A DNA stretch of 33,963 nucleotides from the NCBI GenBank assembly GCA_030627235.1, contig DAOUSL010000021.1, forward strand, positions 1 through 33,963. Direction: 5' to 3'. Position numbers and translations under genes: made by a program. The notes under the pieces were generated by a model. That model saw nothing but the letters and a program-made list of their open reading frames with translations. It had not been told where the DNA came from and ran no database searches. The DNA comes from Thioploca sp. Its GTDB lineage: Bacteria; Pseudomonadota; Gammaproteobacteria; Beggiatoales; Beggiatoaceae. Positions 17,224 through 26,730 of the stretch are shown here, piece after piece (positions within the stretch are counted from its first letter, which is position 1; every line of letters begins with the position of its first letter).

Positions 17224-19884
17224 ATGGTCACCAATGTTAAATTAAAATACAAATTAATTTTATTGTTATTATTACCACTGTTAGGCTGGTTATATTTTTC
17301 TATAGGTTTAGTGACAAATAAGTTACAATTTAATAGTGAAATAAAAAATTCGGTTGAAATAACTGAATTATCTATTTTACTTAGTGATATTGTACATGCA
17401 ATCCAATTAGAACGGGGTTCTAGTAGCCTATTTTTTATCAAACAGCAATTTAGTAATGAATTACAACAATATCAGACTAAAACTGATACCAAAATTTTAT
17501 TACTAACTGAATTTATTAAAAGTTTTACCTTAGATAACGCTAAATTTAAAATAGAATTAGATAAAATTTTAGAAAAATTAACTAATCTTGAGTTAATTCG
17601 TAATAATATTATAGCTTTAACCATATCACAATCAGAAGCAATCAAAAAATATACTGCAATAAATAAGTTAATCTTTGATTTTGTTATACATACTACTCAT
17701 ATTTCTAGTTATAAAGATGTCTTTCCATTGAAAATGGCCTATATTAACTTTTTACGAATTAAAGAAGAAGCTGGTAAAGAGCGAGCTTTATTGGTAGCTA
17801 TTTCAGCTCAAAAAAACATAAAACCACAGCAATTACGCCAGTTAAATGAACTAATATCAATTCAAAAATATTATTTAAAACATGATATTATGAAGTATTT
17901 AACAGATTCTCAAATAGAATTATTAACTAATAAATTAGCATCTGCACAAGTAGAGGCAGCAAATAAAATTCGAGAGATAGTGATAAATTCATCAAAATTA
18001 CCAGCTAAAATTGATTCTGAACAATGGTTTAATGTTCAAACTGGTAAAATTGAAATCTTTAAAGAAATTGAGAATGTAATAGCTAATGATTTAATTAGTA
18101 AAGCTAAAACCAAATATACTAATAATAATAGTGAACTATTTTATTTAATACTAACAATAGTTTTTAATTTAAGTTTAATTATCATATTTTTTGTGATTAT
18201 TTTAAAAAATACTACAACTCGTTTAAATCAGGCAGTAAAATTAGCTAAATCTATAGCTGATACTAATTTAAATAATCAAATAGCGACTGATCAAAAAGAT
18301 GAAATAGGCCAACTATTACAGGCATTTGATAGTATGCAAACTCAATTGCGAGAACGAATTAAGCAAAATAAATTGATTACTGATAAAGCTATCCGAATTA
18401 ATTTAGCTTTAGATCGAGCTACTACTAATATCATGATTACAGATAGTAATTACGACATTATTTATATCAATAAAGCAGCTCAAACATTGTTCATTAAATA
18501 CGAATCCCTAATTCAAGCTAAAATTCCTCAATTTAATGCCAAACAGGTATTAGGTTCTAATTTTAATTTATATCATCAAGAAAATTATCAACATAAACGG
18601 CAAGCATTAGAAAATATAAAAACAACTCATCGTGCTAAAATTGTTATTGGGAATATTATTTTAGATCATATTATTACCGTAGTAACTAATGACAAAGAAC
18701 ATCTAGGAATTATTATTGAATTTACAGATCGTACTATTGAAGTAGCAATTGAGCAAGAAATTAATACAGTTATTCAGGCAGCTTCAGGCGGTGATTTTAG
18801 ACCACGTATTAGTATGGCAAATAAGGAAGGTTTTTTTGATATATTCGCAACCAGCATTAATGAAATTATGGATTTCAATCAATCTGTAATTGAAGACCTT
18901 ATGCGAATTATTTCTGCATTAGCCGAAGGTGATTTAACTAAAAAGATTGAAAATGATTATGTGGGAGCATTTGACCAATTAAAACATGATATTAACACTA
19001 CAGTTACTAAATTAACAGAAGTTATCACAGCAATGTTGCAAACTGCTACAATGGTCAATGGAGTAGCAGAAGAAATTTCTCAGAGTAATTTAAGCCTTAG
19101 TAAACGTACTGAATCGCAAGCTTCCTCATTAGAAGAAACTGCTGCCAGCGTTCAACAAATTACCGCTACTATTCAACAAAATGCCAATCATATTTCCAAA
19201 GCTAATGAATTAGCAGAAAAAGCCAAACAAAAGGCTAAAGATGGTGGAGAAATCATCAATGCAACTATACAGGCAATGACCGAAATAGATAAAAGTAGTA
19301 AAAAAATATCTGATATTATTGGAGTTATTGATGAAATTGCTTTCCAAACTAATTTATTATCCTTAAATGCTGCTGTAGAAGCTGCCCATGCTGGAGAACA
19401 AGGACGTGGTTTTGCGGTTGTAGCAACTGAAGTAAGAAATCTAGCTCAACGCAGTGCTACAGCGGCAAAAGAAATTAAAATTTTAATTCAAGATAGTGCA
19501 ATTAAAGTGAATGAAGGAACTAAATTAGTCAATCAATCTGGTGAAACTTTATCTAAGATTTTATCTGCCAGCAAAAAAGTTAATGATATTATTGCAAATA
19601 TTGCTGCTTCTACTAAGGAACAGTCTTCTGGGATTCATCAAATAAATATGTCTATAGCTCAAATTGATGATATGACCCAACAAAACGCTGAGTTAGCTGA
19701 AGAAGTTTCGTCAACCGGTGATTTAATGAAAGAACATGCTAAAAAGTTAGAAAAACAAGTAGCATTTTTTAATGTAGGCGATTTATCTAGTAAGCTGGTT
19801 AAAAAAATTATTGAGATTCCTCCAGTTAAAATCCCTAGCTTACCTTCAAATATTGAAAATGATGGAGGTTGGGAAGATTTCTAA
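17224..19884 (+). CDS. Methyl-accepting chemotaxis protein with NIT sensor domain
   Basis: Membrane chemoreceptor of 886 residues. Helix 12-30 leads into a periplasmic NIT-type (nitrate/nitrite-sensing) domain of about 45-295, recognised by the [13 protein letters not shown] helix. A second membrane helix (about 305-326), a HAMP domain, a PAS-like segment ([19 protein letters not shown], about 400-500), a second HAMP-like stretch ([11 protein letters not shown]) and the signalling domain follow; its hairpin tip reads [20 protein letters not shown]. The C-terminus GWEDF (882-886) resembles the pentapeptide that docks CheR/CheB. The start has an AGGA site 8 bases upstream. It is first in a tight run with a heme-type kinase and a ferredoxin fusion, so redox or electron-acceptor taxis is likely; the actual ligand is unproven. 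Confidence 0.93.
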   Translation: MVTNVKLKYKLILLLLLPLLGWLYFSIGLVTNKLQFNSEIKNSVEITELSILLSDIVHAIQLERGSSSLFFIKQQFSNELQQYQTKTDTKILLLTEFIKSFTLDNAKFKIELDKILEKLTNLELIRNNIIALTISQSEAIKKYTAINKLIFDFVIHTTHISSYKDVFPLKMAYINFLRIKEEAGKERALLVAISAQKNIKPQQLRQLNELISIQKYYLKHDIMKYLTDSQIELLTNKLASAQVEAANKIREIVINSSKLPAKIDSEQWFNVQTGKIEIFKEIENVIANDLISKAKTKYTNNNSELFYLILTIVFNLSLIIIFFVIILKNTTTRLNQAVKLAKSIADTNLNNQIATDQKDEIGQLLQAFDSMQTQLRERIKQNKLITDKAIRINLALDRATTNIMITDSNYDIIYINKAAQTLFIKYESLIQAKIPQFNAKQVLGSNFNLYHQENYQHKRQALENIKTTHRAKIVIGNIILDHIITVVTNDKEHLGIIIEFTDRTIEVAIEQEINTVIQAASGGDFRPRISMANKEGFFDIFATSINEIMDFNQSVIEDLMRIISALAEGDLTKKIENDYVGAFDQLKHDINTTVTKLTEVITAMLQTATMVNGVAEEISQSNLSLSKRTESQASSLEETAASVQQITATIQQNANHISKANELAEKAKQKAKDGGEIINATIQAMTEIDKSSKKISDIIGVIDEIAFQTNLLSLNAAVEAAHAGEQGRGFAVVATEVRNLAQRSATAAKEIKILIQDSAIKVNEGTKLVNQSGETLSKILSASKKVNDIIANIAASTKEQSSGIHQINMSIAQIDDMTQQNAELAEEVSSTGDLMKEHAKKLEKQVAFFNVGDLSSKLVKKIIEIPPVKIPSLPSNIENDGGWEDF

Positions 19885-19925
19885 CTTTCCGAACCAAAAA
19901 TTATAGTAATTAGAGGAGAAAAACT

Positions 19926-21926
19926 ATGCAGATTCAAACCAAATTATTACTTGTTATTGGAATTAGTTTATTTTTGATTTTCATAGGAGTAGAACTAATT
20001 AGTTATCAAAATACTAAACAAGAAATAAAAACTAGTTTACAAGAACAAGCCGAAAAAGTCAGAAGTTTATTAATGGCTTATCGACATGTGCAGCAAACTG
20101 CTTTTTTAGTAAATGATATTCCGTTAAATGATATGACAATTAATTTTCTACCAGCTTATGCCATAGGCCGAATTTCCGAAGATTATCCTAATTGGGACGC
20201 TTCTGGTTTTAGTTTTAATAATGTCTCAGATCAACCACGTAATCCAAGAAATACTGCTGATAAACTTGAGTTAGAAGCAATGGATTATTTTCGTGCTAAT
20301 CCAACAAAAAAGTTATTATTTGAACCATTTATAAATGATGATAAACAATATTATCTATATGCTCGTCCTATTTGGATAGAAAAACATTGTTTAAAATGCC
20401 ATGATAAACGTGAAGATGCTCCAGAAACAATTCGTAAATTATATGATACAGCTTGGAATTATAAGCTCGGTGATTTACGTGGAATTTTAAGTATAAAACT
20501 ACCAACTTCTACCATTACGGATAGAGCTTGGTCTTCTTTTAAGCAAGATATAATTACTCAATTAATTGGTTTTATCGTTATTTTTATATTAATATTATTA
20601 CTTATTAGGCGTAGTGTAACTCAACCATTAAATAAGCTAGCTAATAGTATTCAAATTTTTGCCTATAAAGATCATAAGCATAGATCCATTGAATTTGAAG
20701 GAGAATTTGGAATTTTAAGCCGTGCTTTTAATAATATGGCTGATGAAATGACAGCTCAACAAAAAATATTGCAGAATGAAGTAAAAGCACGTAAAACAGA
20801 ACAAGATTTTTTACAACATGTTATAGATTCGCTTAATCATCCTTTTTATGTAATAAATACAAACACTTATGAAGTTGAATTGGCTAATCTATTTATGCAT
20901 AAATTTGATTCTGAATCATCAATAGCTTGTCATAAATTAACTCATCATCAAGATAAACCTTGTAATAATATTAATACCCCTTGCCCATTAGCAGAAGTGA
21001 AAAAAACTAAACAATCAGTAATTTTAGAACATATTCAATATGATAAAGAAGGCAAGCAGAAAAATATTGAGATACATGGCTTTCCGATTTTTGATAATCA
21101 AGGTAATGTCATTAAAATGATTGAGTATTCTTTAGATATTACCAAACGTAAAGCTAATGAAAAAGCATTGCGAAACAGTGAAAAACATTTGTCAATTGCC
21201 TTAAAAAAAGCTGAAAAAGCCAATCAAGCTAAAAGCCAGTTTTTAGCAAATATGACTCATGAACTTCGTACTCCAATGATAGCTGTTATGGGTTATACTG
21301 AACTTTTATTAGAAGATACTGAAATTACAGAAGAACAAGAATATTATCTGAAATCTGTTGTTACTTCGTCTAAAAATCTAATTGGAATAATTAACGATAT
21401 TTTAGATACTTCTGCAATTGAAGCAAAAAAAATGGATATTAAAAAAATAAGTTTTCAATTAGATGAGTTATTGAACAATTTACTGGATTTATTTAATAAA
21501 GATGCGAAAAATAAGGGAATCCAATTACAATTAGTAACTTGTGATAATATACCTGCTAAACTTATTGGCGATCCATTACGAATCAGACAAATATTGATTA
21601 ATCTTATTAATAATGCAATTAAATTCACTAAACAAGGTGAAATAATTGTTGACATAAAAGTTAGTAATTTAAAGACAGAACAAGTAACATTAAAGTTTTC
21701 AATCCAAGATACTGGAATCGGTATTTCAACAAAAGCAATGCCTTATTTATTTGATACATTTACTCAAGCTGATAACAGTTACACTCGTGAATTTGGTGGA
21801 GCAGGATTAGGATTAGCGATCTGTAAACATTTAATTGATATGATGGGTGGTTACATATGGGTAGATTCCAAATTAGATAAAGGTAGTACATTTAACTTTA
21901 CAATTGTATTAGATTTTGAACATTAA
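19926..21926 (+). CDS. Membrane histidine kinase with c-type heme (DUF3365-like) sensor and PAS domain
   Basis: A 666-residue sensor kinase. A signal/membrane helix (5-22) is followed by a periplasmic DUF3365/Tll0287-like domain with CLKCH at 155-159, a covalent heme c motif. Membrane helix 208-228, HAMP (about 229-280) and a PAS domain (about 295-410) with a Cys/His-rich patch (CHKLTHHQDKPC, then CPLAEV) come next. The catalytic core has HisKA THELRTP with phospho-acceptor His445, NLINNAIKFT, DTGIGI and GGAGLGLAIC. No receiver domain is attached and no response regulator is adjacent. A strong GAGGAG site lies 7 bases before the ATG. Gaps of 41 and 13 bases to its neighbours indicate an operon. 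It probably senses redox state or a gas. Confidence 0.93.
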   Translation: MQIQTKLLLVIGISLFLIFIGVELISYQNTKQEIKTSLQEQAEKVRSLLMAYRHVQQTAFLVNDIPLNDMTINFLPAYAIGRISEDYPNWDASGFSFNNVSDQPRNPRNTADKLELEAMDYFRANPTKKLLFEPFINDDKQYYLYARPIWIEKHCLKCHDKREDAPETIRKLYDTAWNYKLGDLRGILSIKLPTSTITDRAWSSFKQDIITQLIGFIVIFILILLLIRRSVTQPLNKLANSIQIFAYKDHKHRSIEFEGEFGILSRAFNNMADEMTAQQKILQNEVKARKTEQDFLQHVIDSLNHPFYVINTNTYEVELANLFMHKFDSESSIACHKLTHHQDKPCNNINTPCPLAEVKKTKQSVILEHIQYDKEGKQKNIEIHGFPIFDNQGNVIKMIEYSLDITKRKANEKALRNSEKHLSIALKKAEKANQAKSQFLANMTHELRTPMIAVMGYTELLLEDTEITEEQEYYLKSVVTSSKNLIGIINDILDTSAIEAKKMDIKKISFQLDELLNNLLDLFNKDAKNKGIQLQLVTCDNIPAKLIGDPLRIRQILINLINNAIKFTKQGEIIVDIKVSNLKTEQVTLKFSIQDTGIGISTKAMPYLFDTFTQADNSYTREFGGAGLGLAICKHLIDMMGGYIWVDSKLDKGSTFNFTIVLDFEH

Positions 21927-21939
21927 TTGGTAAAAAAAT

Positions 21940-23376
21940 ATGCCAGAATTATTAACTATTCCTCGTGCAGCACGTTTAGCCGGAGTTTCCAGAGGTGAAT
22001 TGCAAAAACATATCCGTACTGGAAAATTAGAAACTTTTGAAGGTAAAATCACAATAAGTAATCTTTTGCGTTTATATCCAGTTATTGATATGAACAATAA
22101 TCCAATGTTGGAAAAAGTAGCAAGAATTAAGTTAGATGCTGCCAAAGATAAAGGTAAAACTGATACAGCATTACCTAGTTCCGCAGTATTAATGTCTCGG
22201 TTACAAGAATTTAGCGAACTATTAATTAACTTAAAAACGAAGTTAAATAAGCATAATAATCTATTTCAAGAAGTTGTTGAACGAGTTGATAACTTACAAC
22301 AAACAGATAATTTAAAAACTGAAGTTGATAATCTAGCTCAATGGTTAACGGATAAAAATAGCCAGTTACAAGATAGCAAAAAACCAGATGATAAGGCTAA
22401 ATTATTTGTTAGAGATACTTTCTTAAGATTCATAGCCGCTCAAGTAAAATTTGTTCCCAGTGGTAATGAATTTTTTGTAGAAGGCTCTGACTCTCTATTA
22501 GCATCTGCCATACGAGCTGGTCTTAAACCAAACTATGGTTGTAGTGGTGGTGTTTGTGGTTCTTGTAAAGCTAGAGTAATAACTGGTGAGGTAAAGAAAA
22601 TTCATGAACATGACTATGTATTAAGTGAATATGAGAAGGAAATGAACTACATGTTGATGTGTTCTAACACTGCTATCACTGATTTAACTATAGAAGCTGA
22701 AGAAGCTAAAACCCCTAGTGATTTACCATTACAAGAGATTCGAGTTATAGTCAAAAATAAAAAATTATTAAATGACAATTTGATGGTTTTAAATTTGCAA
22801 ACACCACATACTAAAACTCTACGTTTTATGGCTGGTCAAAATATTAAACTTATATTAGATAAGGATATTAAGGAATTGCCTATTGCTAGTTGTCCCTGTG
22901 ATGGACATAACTTACAACTACATGTTAAGAAAACAGATAGTAATTTCAGTAATATCATATTTAATGATTTAAAACTTGGCCAAACAGTTTCATTAGAAGG
23001 GCCTCATGGTGATTTTGTACTATCAAATTACAATAATCCAATCGTATTTATTACTCAAGACCATTTTTTTGCTCCAATAAAAAGTTTAATTGAACATGCG
23101 ATTTCTACTGATACAGTGGAATCTTTACATTTATATTGGATTGCAGAAACCGGACATTATTTAGATGGCCTATGCCGTTCATGGCAAGATGCTTTGGATA
23201 ATTTTTCCTATAATCCACTACAAAAATTTGCCGAACTTGAACAACAATTAAAGCAATTTTTACCAACAGTATCTGATCTAACCGAGTTTTATATATCTGG
23301 GAACAATGAAGTGGAAGCTATTTTACTTAGTCATGGAATTAATAAAGATAAAATACACAAGAATAACTTAACTTAG
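21940..23376 (+). CDS. HTH - 2Fe-2S ferredoxin - ferredoxin-reductase-like fusion protein
   Basis: A 478-residue cytoplasmic protein. Residues 1-50 look like a small excisionase/MerR-type helix-turn-helix (TIPRAARLAGVSRGELQKHI); 85-145 are helical and probably coiled-coil. Residues about 155-255 are a plant-type ferredoxin with Cys201, Cys206, Cys209 and Cys241 (CX4CX2CX31C). The C-terminal part resembles CDP-glucoseen/phenol-hydroxylase-type reductases: FMAGQNIKL, LPIASCP in the FAD region, then FITQDHFFAPIKSLIEH, where active relatives have GGTG before FAPIKS. The NAD(P) phosphate loop therefore seems lost. I infer a redox-responsive DNA-binding regulator rather than an enzyme; it lies 13 bases after the heme kinase gene. 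Confidence 0.85.
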   Translation: MPELLTIPRAARLAGVSRGELQKHIRTGKLETFEGKITISNLLRLYPVIDMNNNPMLEKVARIKLDAAKDKGKTDTALPSSAVLMSRLQEFSELLINLKTKLNKHNNLFQEVVERVDNLQQTDNLKTEVDNLAQWLTDKNSQLQDSKKPDDKAKLFVRDTFLRFIAAQVKFVPSGNEFFVEGSDSLLASAIRAGLKPNYGCSGGVCGSCKARVITGEVKKIHEHDYVLSEYEKEMNYMLMCSNTAITDLTIEAEEAKTPSDLPLQEIRVIVKNKKLLNDNLMVLNLQTPHTKTLRFMAGQNIKLILDKDIKELPIASCPCDGHNLQLHVKKTDSNFSNIIFNDLKLGQTVSLEGPHGDFVLSNYNNPIVFITQDHFFAPIKSLIEHAISTDTVESLHLYWIAETGHYLDGLCRSWQDALDNFSYNPLQKFAELEQQLKQFLPTVSDLTEFYISGNNEVEAILLSHGINKDKIHKNNLT

Positions 23377-23397
23377 ATTCCGCAAATACCGAAAATA

Positions 23398-23606
23398 GGA
23401 GTGCAAAATTTATTTTGCAATAAATTAATTCCATTAAAAAATATCTATATAACTCGGCTATCAAGTTTTTTAACAGGAATTTGGTATCTTGATGTAGAGA
23501 CAAAGCATGTCTTGTCTCTACAAGAAAACTTGATAGTCGAGTATAATGAAATTATTAGATGGAACGAATATATTTGAATTTGTTCGCAAAATAAATTTTG
23601 CACTCC
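23398..23606. mobile_element. MITE-like nested inverted repeat
   Basis: The ends 23398-23418 and 23586-23606 are perfect 21-base inverted repeats. Inside, 23453-23469 pairs with 23525-23541 with one mismatch, and the centre 23494-23521 is a GTAGAGACAA / TTGTCTCTAC hairpin with an 8-base loop. Most of the roughly 209 bases could fold into one long hairpin. No coding capacity is seen. It lies exactly between the convergent ferredoxin-fusion and murD genes and may act as a terminator for both. Confidence 0.8.
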
Positions 23607-23622
23607 GTATCAGTTGCTAAAG

Positions 23623-24942
23623 TTACAATTGCTGTACAGTCTCCTCAAATACTTTACCTCGATGTTCATAATTATCAAACATATCAAAGCTTGCGCAAGC
23701 TGGGGATAATAATACTGCATCTCCTGAATTTGCTATATTTGCCGCTTGTTTAACCGCATCTTCCATACTATCAGCATAATATATTGGTACAGACAATACT
23801 TTTGCTAATAATGAAGCATCTTTACCTATCAATACAACCGCATGACAATGTTCGGCTACTATATTTGTTAATGGAGTAAAATCAGCTCCTTTACCCTCAC
23901 CACCAGCAATAAGAATTGACTTCCTTGCTAACCCTTGAATGGCTGCAATCGTAGCTCCTACATTAGTTCCTTTAGAATCATTAAAAAAATCAACATTTTG
24001 TTTGGTAGCTACCCAAGCACAACGATGTGGTAAACCTTTAAATTGTTTAAGTGCCGTTAACATTGCAACTAAGGGTAGATTAATTGCATAACCCAATGCT
24101 AAAGCGGCTAAAGCATTAGCTTGCATCATGCTACCTTGTAAGTACATTTTATTAACTGGCAACAAAGGAATCAGCTCATTATTTTCTACTTTAGTTAAAT
24201 ATAATTCATTTTTTTGGTTAGATATCCGAAAATTACCTATATCAGATCGTAAACTAAAACTTAAATTTTTATTTATATCAATAGTATAAGGATCATCAGC
24301 ATTCACAACAATAATACCATTACCCTGATAAATTAATTGTTTAGTTTTTATATAGTCGGCCAAACTAGCATAACGATCCATATGATCCTCACTGATATTT
24401 AAAACTACAGCAACAGCTGGATTTAATGAATAAGTAGTTTCTAATTGAAAACTAGATAATTCTAAGACGTAGATATCAGGTGCTGGCTCACATAGTAAAT
24501 CAATAGCAGGAGTTCCTAAATTTCCTCCAACTTGTACTTTCCAACCAGCTTGTTGAACCATTTCTCCTAACAATGTAGTAACAGTACTTTTTCCATTAGA
24601 ACCGGTAATTGCAACTACTGGAGCATTAACATAACGAGCAAATAATTCAATTTCACTAATAATTGGAATGCCAATTGCCAATGCTTTTGCAAGAGCAGGT
24701 TCTTGCTTTGATAATCCAGGACTGATAATAATTTCACTAGCTTGGCTTAATAGTTCACTGTCGAATTTACCAGCAATACTAGTTATTTCAGGAAAATGTT
24801 GTTGTAATAAAGACAAACTTGGCGGATAAGTACGATTATCCATGATAATTACTGGAATATTTCGTTTATGTAAAAACTTAGCACAGGCTAGACCAGTATT
24901 ACCCATGCCCATGATTACTGTTGATTTAGAAGTTGATTGCAT
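23623..24942 (-). CDS. murD: UDP-N-acetylmuramoylalanine-D-glutamate ligase
   Basis: Cytoplasmic Mur ligase adding D-glutamate to UDP-MurNAc-L-Ala in peptidoglycan synthesis. The 439-residue length matches the family. The N-terminal Rossmann motif GMGNTGLACAKFL (12-24), the ATP loop AITGSNGKSTVTTLLG near 112, the LELSSFQLE motif near 156, NISEDHMDRY near 182, the FNDSKGTNVGAT motif near 317 and LLSPACASFDMFDNYEHRG near 410 are all present. In most relatives murD sits inside the dcw cluster next to mraY and ftsW; here it stands alone between a MITE and a repeat-rich zone. Confidence 0.96.
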   Translation of the reverse strand: MQSTSKSTVIMGMGNTGLACAKFLHKRNIPVIIMDNRTYPPSLSLLQQHFPEITSIAGKFDSELLSQASEIIISPGLSKQEPALAKALAIGIPIISEIELFARYVNAPVVAITGSNGKSTVTTLLGEMVQQAGWKVQVGGNLGTPAIDLLCEPAPDIYVLELSSFQLETTYSLNPAVAVVLNISEDHMDRYASLADYIKTKQLIYQGNGIIVVNADDPYTIDINKNLSFSLRSDIGNFRISNQKNELYLTKVENNELIPLLPVNKMYLQGSMMQANALAALALGYAINLPLVAMLTALKQFKGLPHRCAWVATKQNVDFFNDSKGTNVGATIAAIQGLARKSILIAGGEGKGADFTPLTNIVAEHCHAVVLIGKDASLLAKVLSVPIYYADSMEDAVKQAANIANSGDAVLLSPACASFDMFDNYEHRGKVFEETVQQL

Positions 24943-25033
24943 TTAAAATAGTTAATTAAGTACCAAATAGAATTTTAACAAATGTATAATATAAGTACCA
25001 TAGATTTCACCCCGTTGGGGTTAATCAACCTCG

Positions 25034-25298
25034 AAAGGAGTTTCGCAGAAATTTCATAATGTCCCCAGAACTTCCTTATTCCGTGAACTAATCAATTTTT
25101 CAACGAAACGGTTATAATTGCCCTGACACGTCCGGGTCTCATAGGAGTGACTCCGCACAACTCTTCCACCATGACTTAACGATGAGCTTGTTCAAAAATG
25201 CCAAGAAACGCCGCTACGCTTTAACTATTTCTTCATATTTGCGAACCCCTGCTACTCACGGACTACTCGACTTCGGCTTGCCTCTCCTTGTCTCACAG
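25034..25298 (+). repeat. Composite intergenic repeat, copy 2 (most complete)
   Basis: Its start (AAGGAGTTTCGCAGAAATTT) and its end (GCTTGCCTCTCC..GTCTC.CAG) are both shared with copy 3 at 30722-30926, in opposite orientation; the middle is shared with copy 1. The left arm of the GTTCACGGAA hairpin is degraded here. Relative to copy 3 it carries about 58 extra bases after CCCTGA. A CCCCGTTGGGG mini-hairpin lies just upstream near 25012. No ORF of note; it is an uncharacterised interspersed repeat. Confidence 0.8.
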
Positions 25299-25347
25299 CG
25301 AGAGGTTAAATATTAGGTAGTCCTAAAGAAAGTAGTTATGTATAAAA

Positions 25348-25604
25348 TTAAATAATATTAGCATTATAATTATGAATGAAATTCCAAATAGCTCCAATAT
25401 AATTTTCTATTTTTTTAGAAAAAGATAAAGCTTTTCTGACCAAGCGTGAGATACGTTGCCTGTGCAATTGAATCGCTCAATATGATTAGTAAATCCTGTA
25501 TCTTTCCCAACAGCTCTATGGCGTTTACTAAGAAACTTAATAAGCTTTCCCAAAATCAGTGTGACACAGCAAATTGTCGATAGATTCGAGGTAAGGGAGA
25601 CCAA
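25348..25604 (-). pseudogene. IS1-family transposase, C-terminal remnant with frameshift
   Basis: The minus strand first reads KRHRAVGKDTGFTNHIERFN, a stretch characteristic of IS1-type transposases near the catalytic Glu. A one-base shift is then needed to continue as RQRISRLVRKALSFSKK and IENYIGAIWNFIHNYNA, ending at the TAA at 25348-25350. The N-terminal half is missing and no terminal inverted repeats are recognisable, so this is a dead fragment. Confidence 0.75.
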
Positions 25605-25754
25605 TTTGTTGGAATGGATGTGGGATTAATTACTGCTGATGGAACCATAAAAATGGCTGGAATTGTTACTTATTATAGTGATAACCCACCAGATTATGGT
25701 AGCAGCTGGAAAACATCAAGTGCCTATTTTTCTAGGTATGCCTTTAGACTTTGA
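25605..25754 (+). pseudogene. Unrecognised gene fragment
   Basis: An open frame reads FVGMDVGLITADGTIKMAG and ends at TGA 25752-25754. No start codon with a ribosome site exists and the left end abuts the transposase remnant, so it looks like the cut-off tail of a gene. I do not recognise the product. Confidence 0.3.
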
Positions 25755-25766
25755 TAGAGTATCATC

Positions 25767-25843
25767 GATGTAATTCGCTTTACTCATTACATCCTACGAA
25801 TTAATTATTATGTAGGATGCAATGAATGAATATGAATTGCATC
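25767..25843. repeat. Pair of inverted GTAGGATG palindromic units
   Basis: 25767-25797 and 25812-25843 are imperfect inverted copies of one ~31-base unit containing GTAGGATG.AATGA and AATT.CATC, separated by 14 AT-rich bases. A third unit stands at 32992-33021. This looks like a small non-coding dispersed repeat of MITE type. Confidence 0.65.
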
Positions 25844-25872
25844 AATCACATTATGGAAATATAATTTAACAT

Positions 25873-26097
25873 TCAATGATTTTTAAACACTTCAGATAGT
25901 CCACTACGTCTTTGTAAGGAGAAAGAATTATTGGTGCTACTAGCACAATTTTTTAGTAATAGCTTGGAAGCATCATCCATAGTTTTAGTTAAACTTTCCA
26001 AACTATTGCTAAAGTTTTCTTGACCAGAATTAATTAAAATATCACCTTCCAAAGTGCTGTTACTAGATTGAATAAAATAATCTGCATTAATGAACAA
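25873..26097 (-). CDS. Hypothetical protein fragment, 74 residues
   Basis: An open frame of 74 codons, hydrophilic, with a Ser/Asn-rich middle (NFSNSLESLTKTMDDASKLL). I do not recognise it. Its apparent TTG start at 26097 lies within the perfect hairpin at 26089-26126 and no Shine-Dalgarno is seen, so it is more likely the 3' end of a gene disrupted there than an independent gene. It is flanked downstream by the palindromic repeat pair. Confidence 0.25.
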   Translation of the reverse strand: MFINADYFIQSSNSTLEGDILINSGQENFSNSLESLTKTMDDASKLLLKNCASSTNNSFSLQRRSGLSEVFKNH

Positions 26098-26126
26098 CCA
26101 CCTACTAAAGTAGGTGGTTGTTCATT
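26089..26126. repeat. Perfect 17-bp hairpin with TAAA loop
   Basis: The stem core is GAACAACCACCTAC, loop TAAA, GTAGGTGGTTGTTC, extended by AAT/ATT on the outside. Strong short hairpins like this mark the ends of IS200/IS605-type elements and some REP-type repeats, though it could also be a terminator. It interrupts a transposase-like frame on the minus strand. Confidence 0.75.
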
Positions 26127-26127
26127 T

Positions 26128-26261
26128 AAACCTCGTTTCTTCAATGCATTATGTTCCTTTTCTTCGTTAAGATAATCTTTCACATTACTACATAATTTTT
26201 GATAGTTTTCTTTTGATATTCCTACAGTTCGTTTAAATATTTCTGGGGATTCTTTTTTTAT
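26128..26261 (-). pseudogene. Transposase remnant (IS5-like, N-terminal segment)
   Basis: The minus strand reads ESPEIFKRTVGISKENYQKL and then NEEKEHNALKKRG, resembling the N-terminal helix-turn-helix region of IS5/IS4-group DDE transposases. A stop codon precedes it without a start, and after KKRGLN the frame runs into the hairpin and loses similarity. The DDE core is absent, so it is a dead fragment. The family assignment is by pattern only. Confidence 0.45.
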
Positions 26262-26301
26262 TTAGGAAAGATGTCTATTGAACTCAAGTTATTATAGCAA
26301 T

Positions 26302-26336
26302 TCTTAATGCTTAATGCTTAATTCTTAATCCTTAAT
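26302..26336. repeat. Heptamer tandem array (NCTTAAT = ATTAAGN on complement), site 2
   Basis: Five exact-length units stand in a row: TCTTAAT, GCTTAAT, GCTTAAT, TCTTAAT, CCTTAAT. Only the first base of the unit varies. The matching ATTAAGN array is at 17028-17060. The following stretch, 26398-26730, is AT-rich and holds no gene I can see. Confidence 0.75.
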
Positions 26337-26342
26337 AAAATT

Positions 26343-26397
26343 CAAAATAAATATCAAATACTTATATTACTGTAGTTTATCCAGTCAAAAAATACTA
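26343..26397 (-). repeat. Dispersed repeat related to 17135-17191
   Basis: The complement closely matches 17135-17191 over about 55 bases, with scattered substitutions. It lies 7 bases from heptamer array 2, as its partner lies near array 1. Confidence 0.6.
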
Positions 26398-26730
26398 TAA
26401 TTAAGTTTCATAAATTTCATTGGTGGTCATTAATATTTGGTAGCTATAAATATAGTAGTGGTAGATTTTTTAATGCATTAATTTTTTATAATTTTAAAGA
26501 ATCATCACTACTTTATTTATTCCTACTATAAAATATTTTGACTTTCAAATTCACAAGGAAATTTTTCTTTAAATTCATTTTAACTCTCTTAATTTATTCG
26601 AGATTATATTTTTATCAATGTGTAAATACTACAATTATGTAATTAACTATTGTAATGATTTTTTTTGTGGGATAGGTTCATCAAGAATATCCAGTTAAAA
26701 TTAAGCTGATTTTATATGCAAGTATTTATC

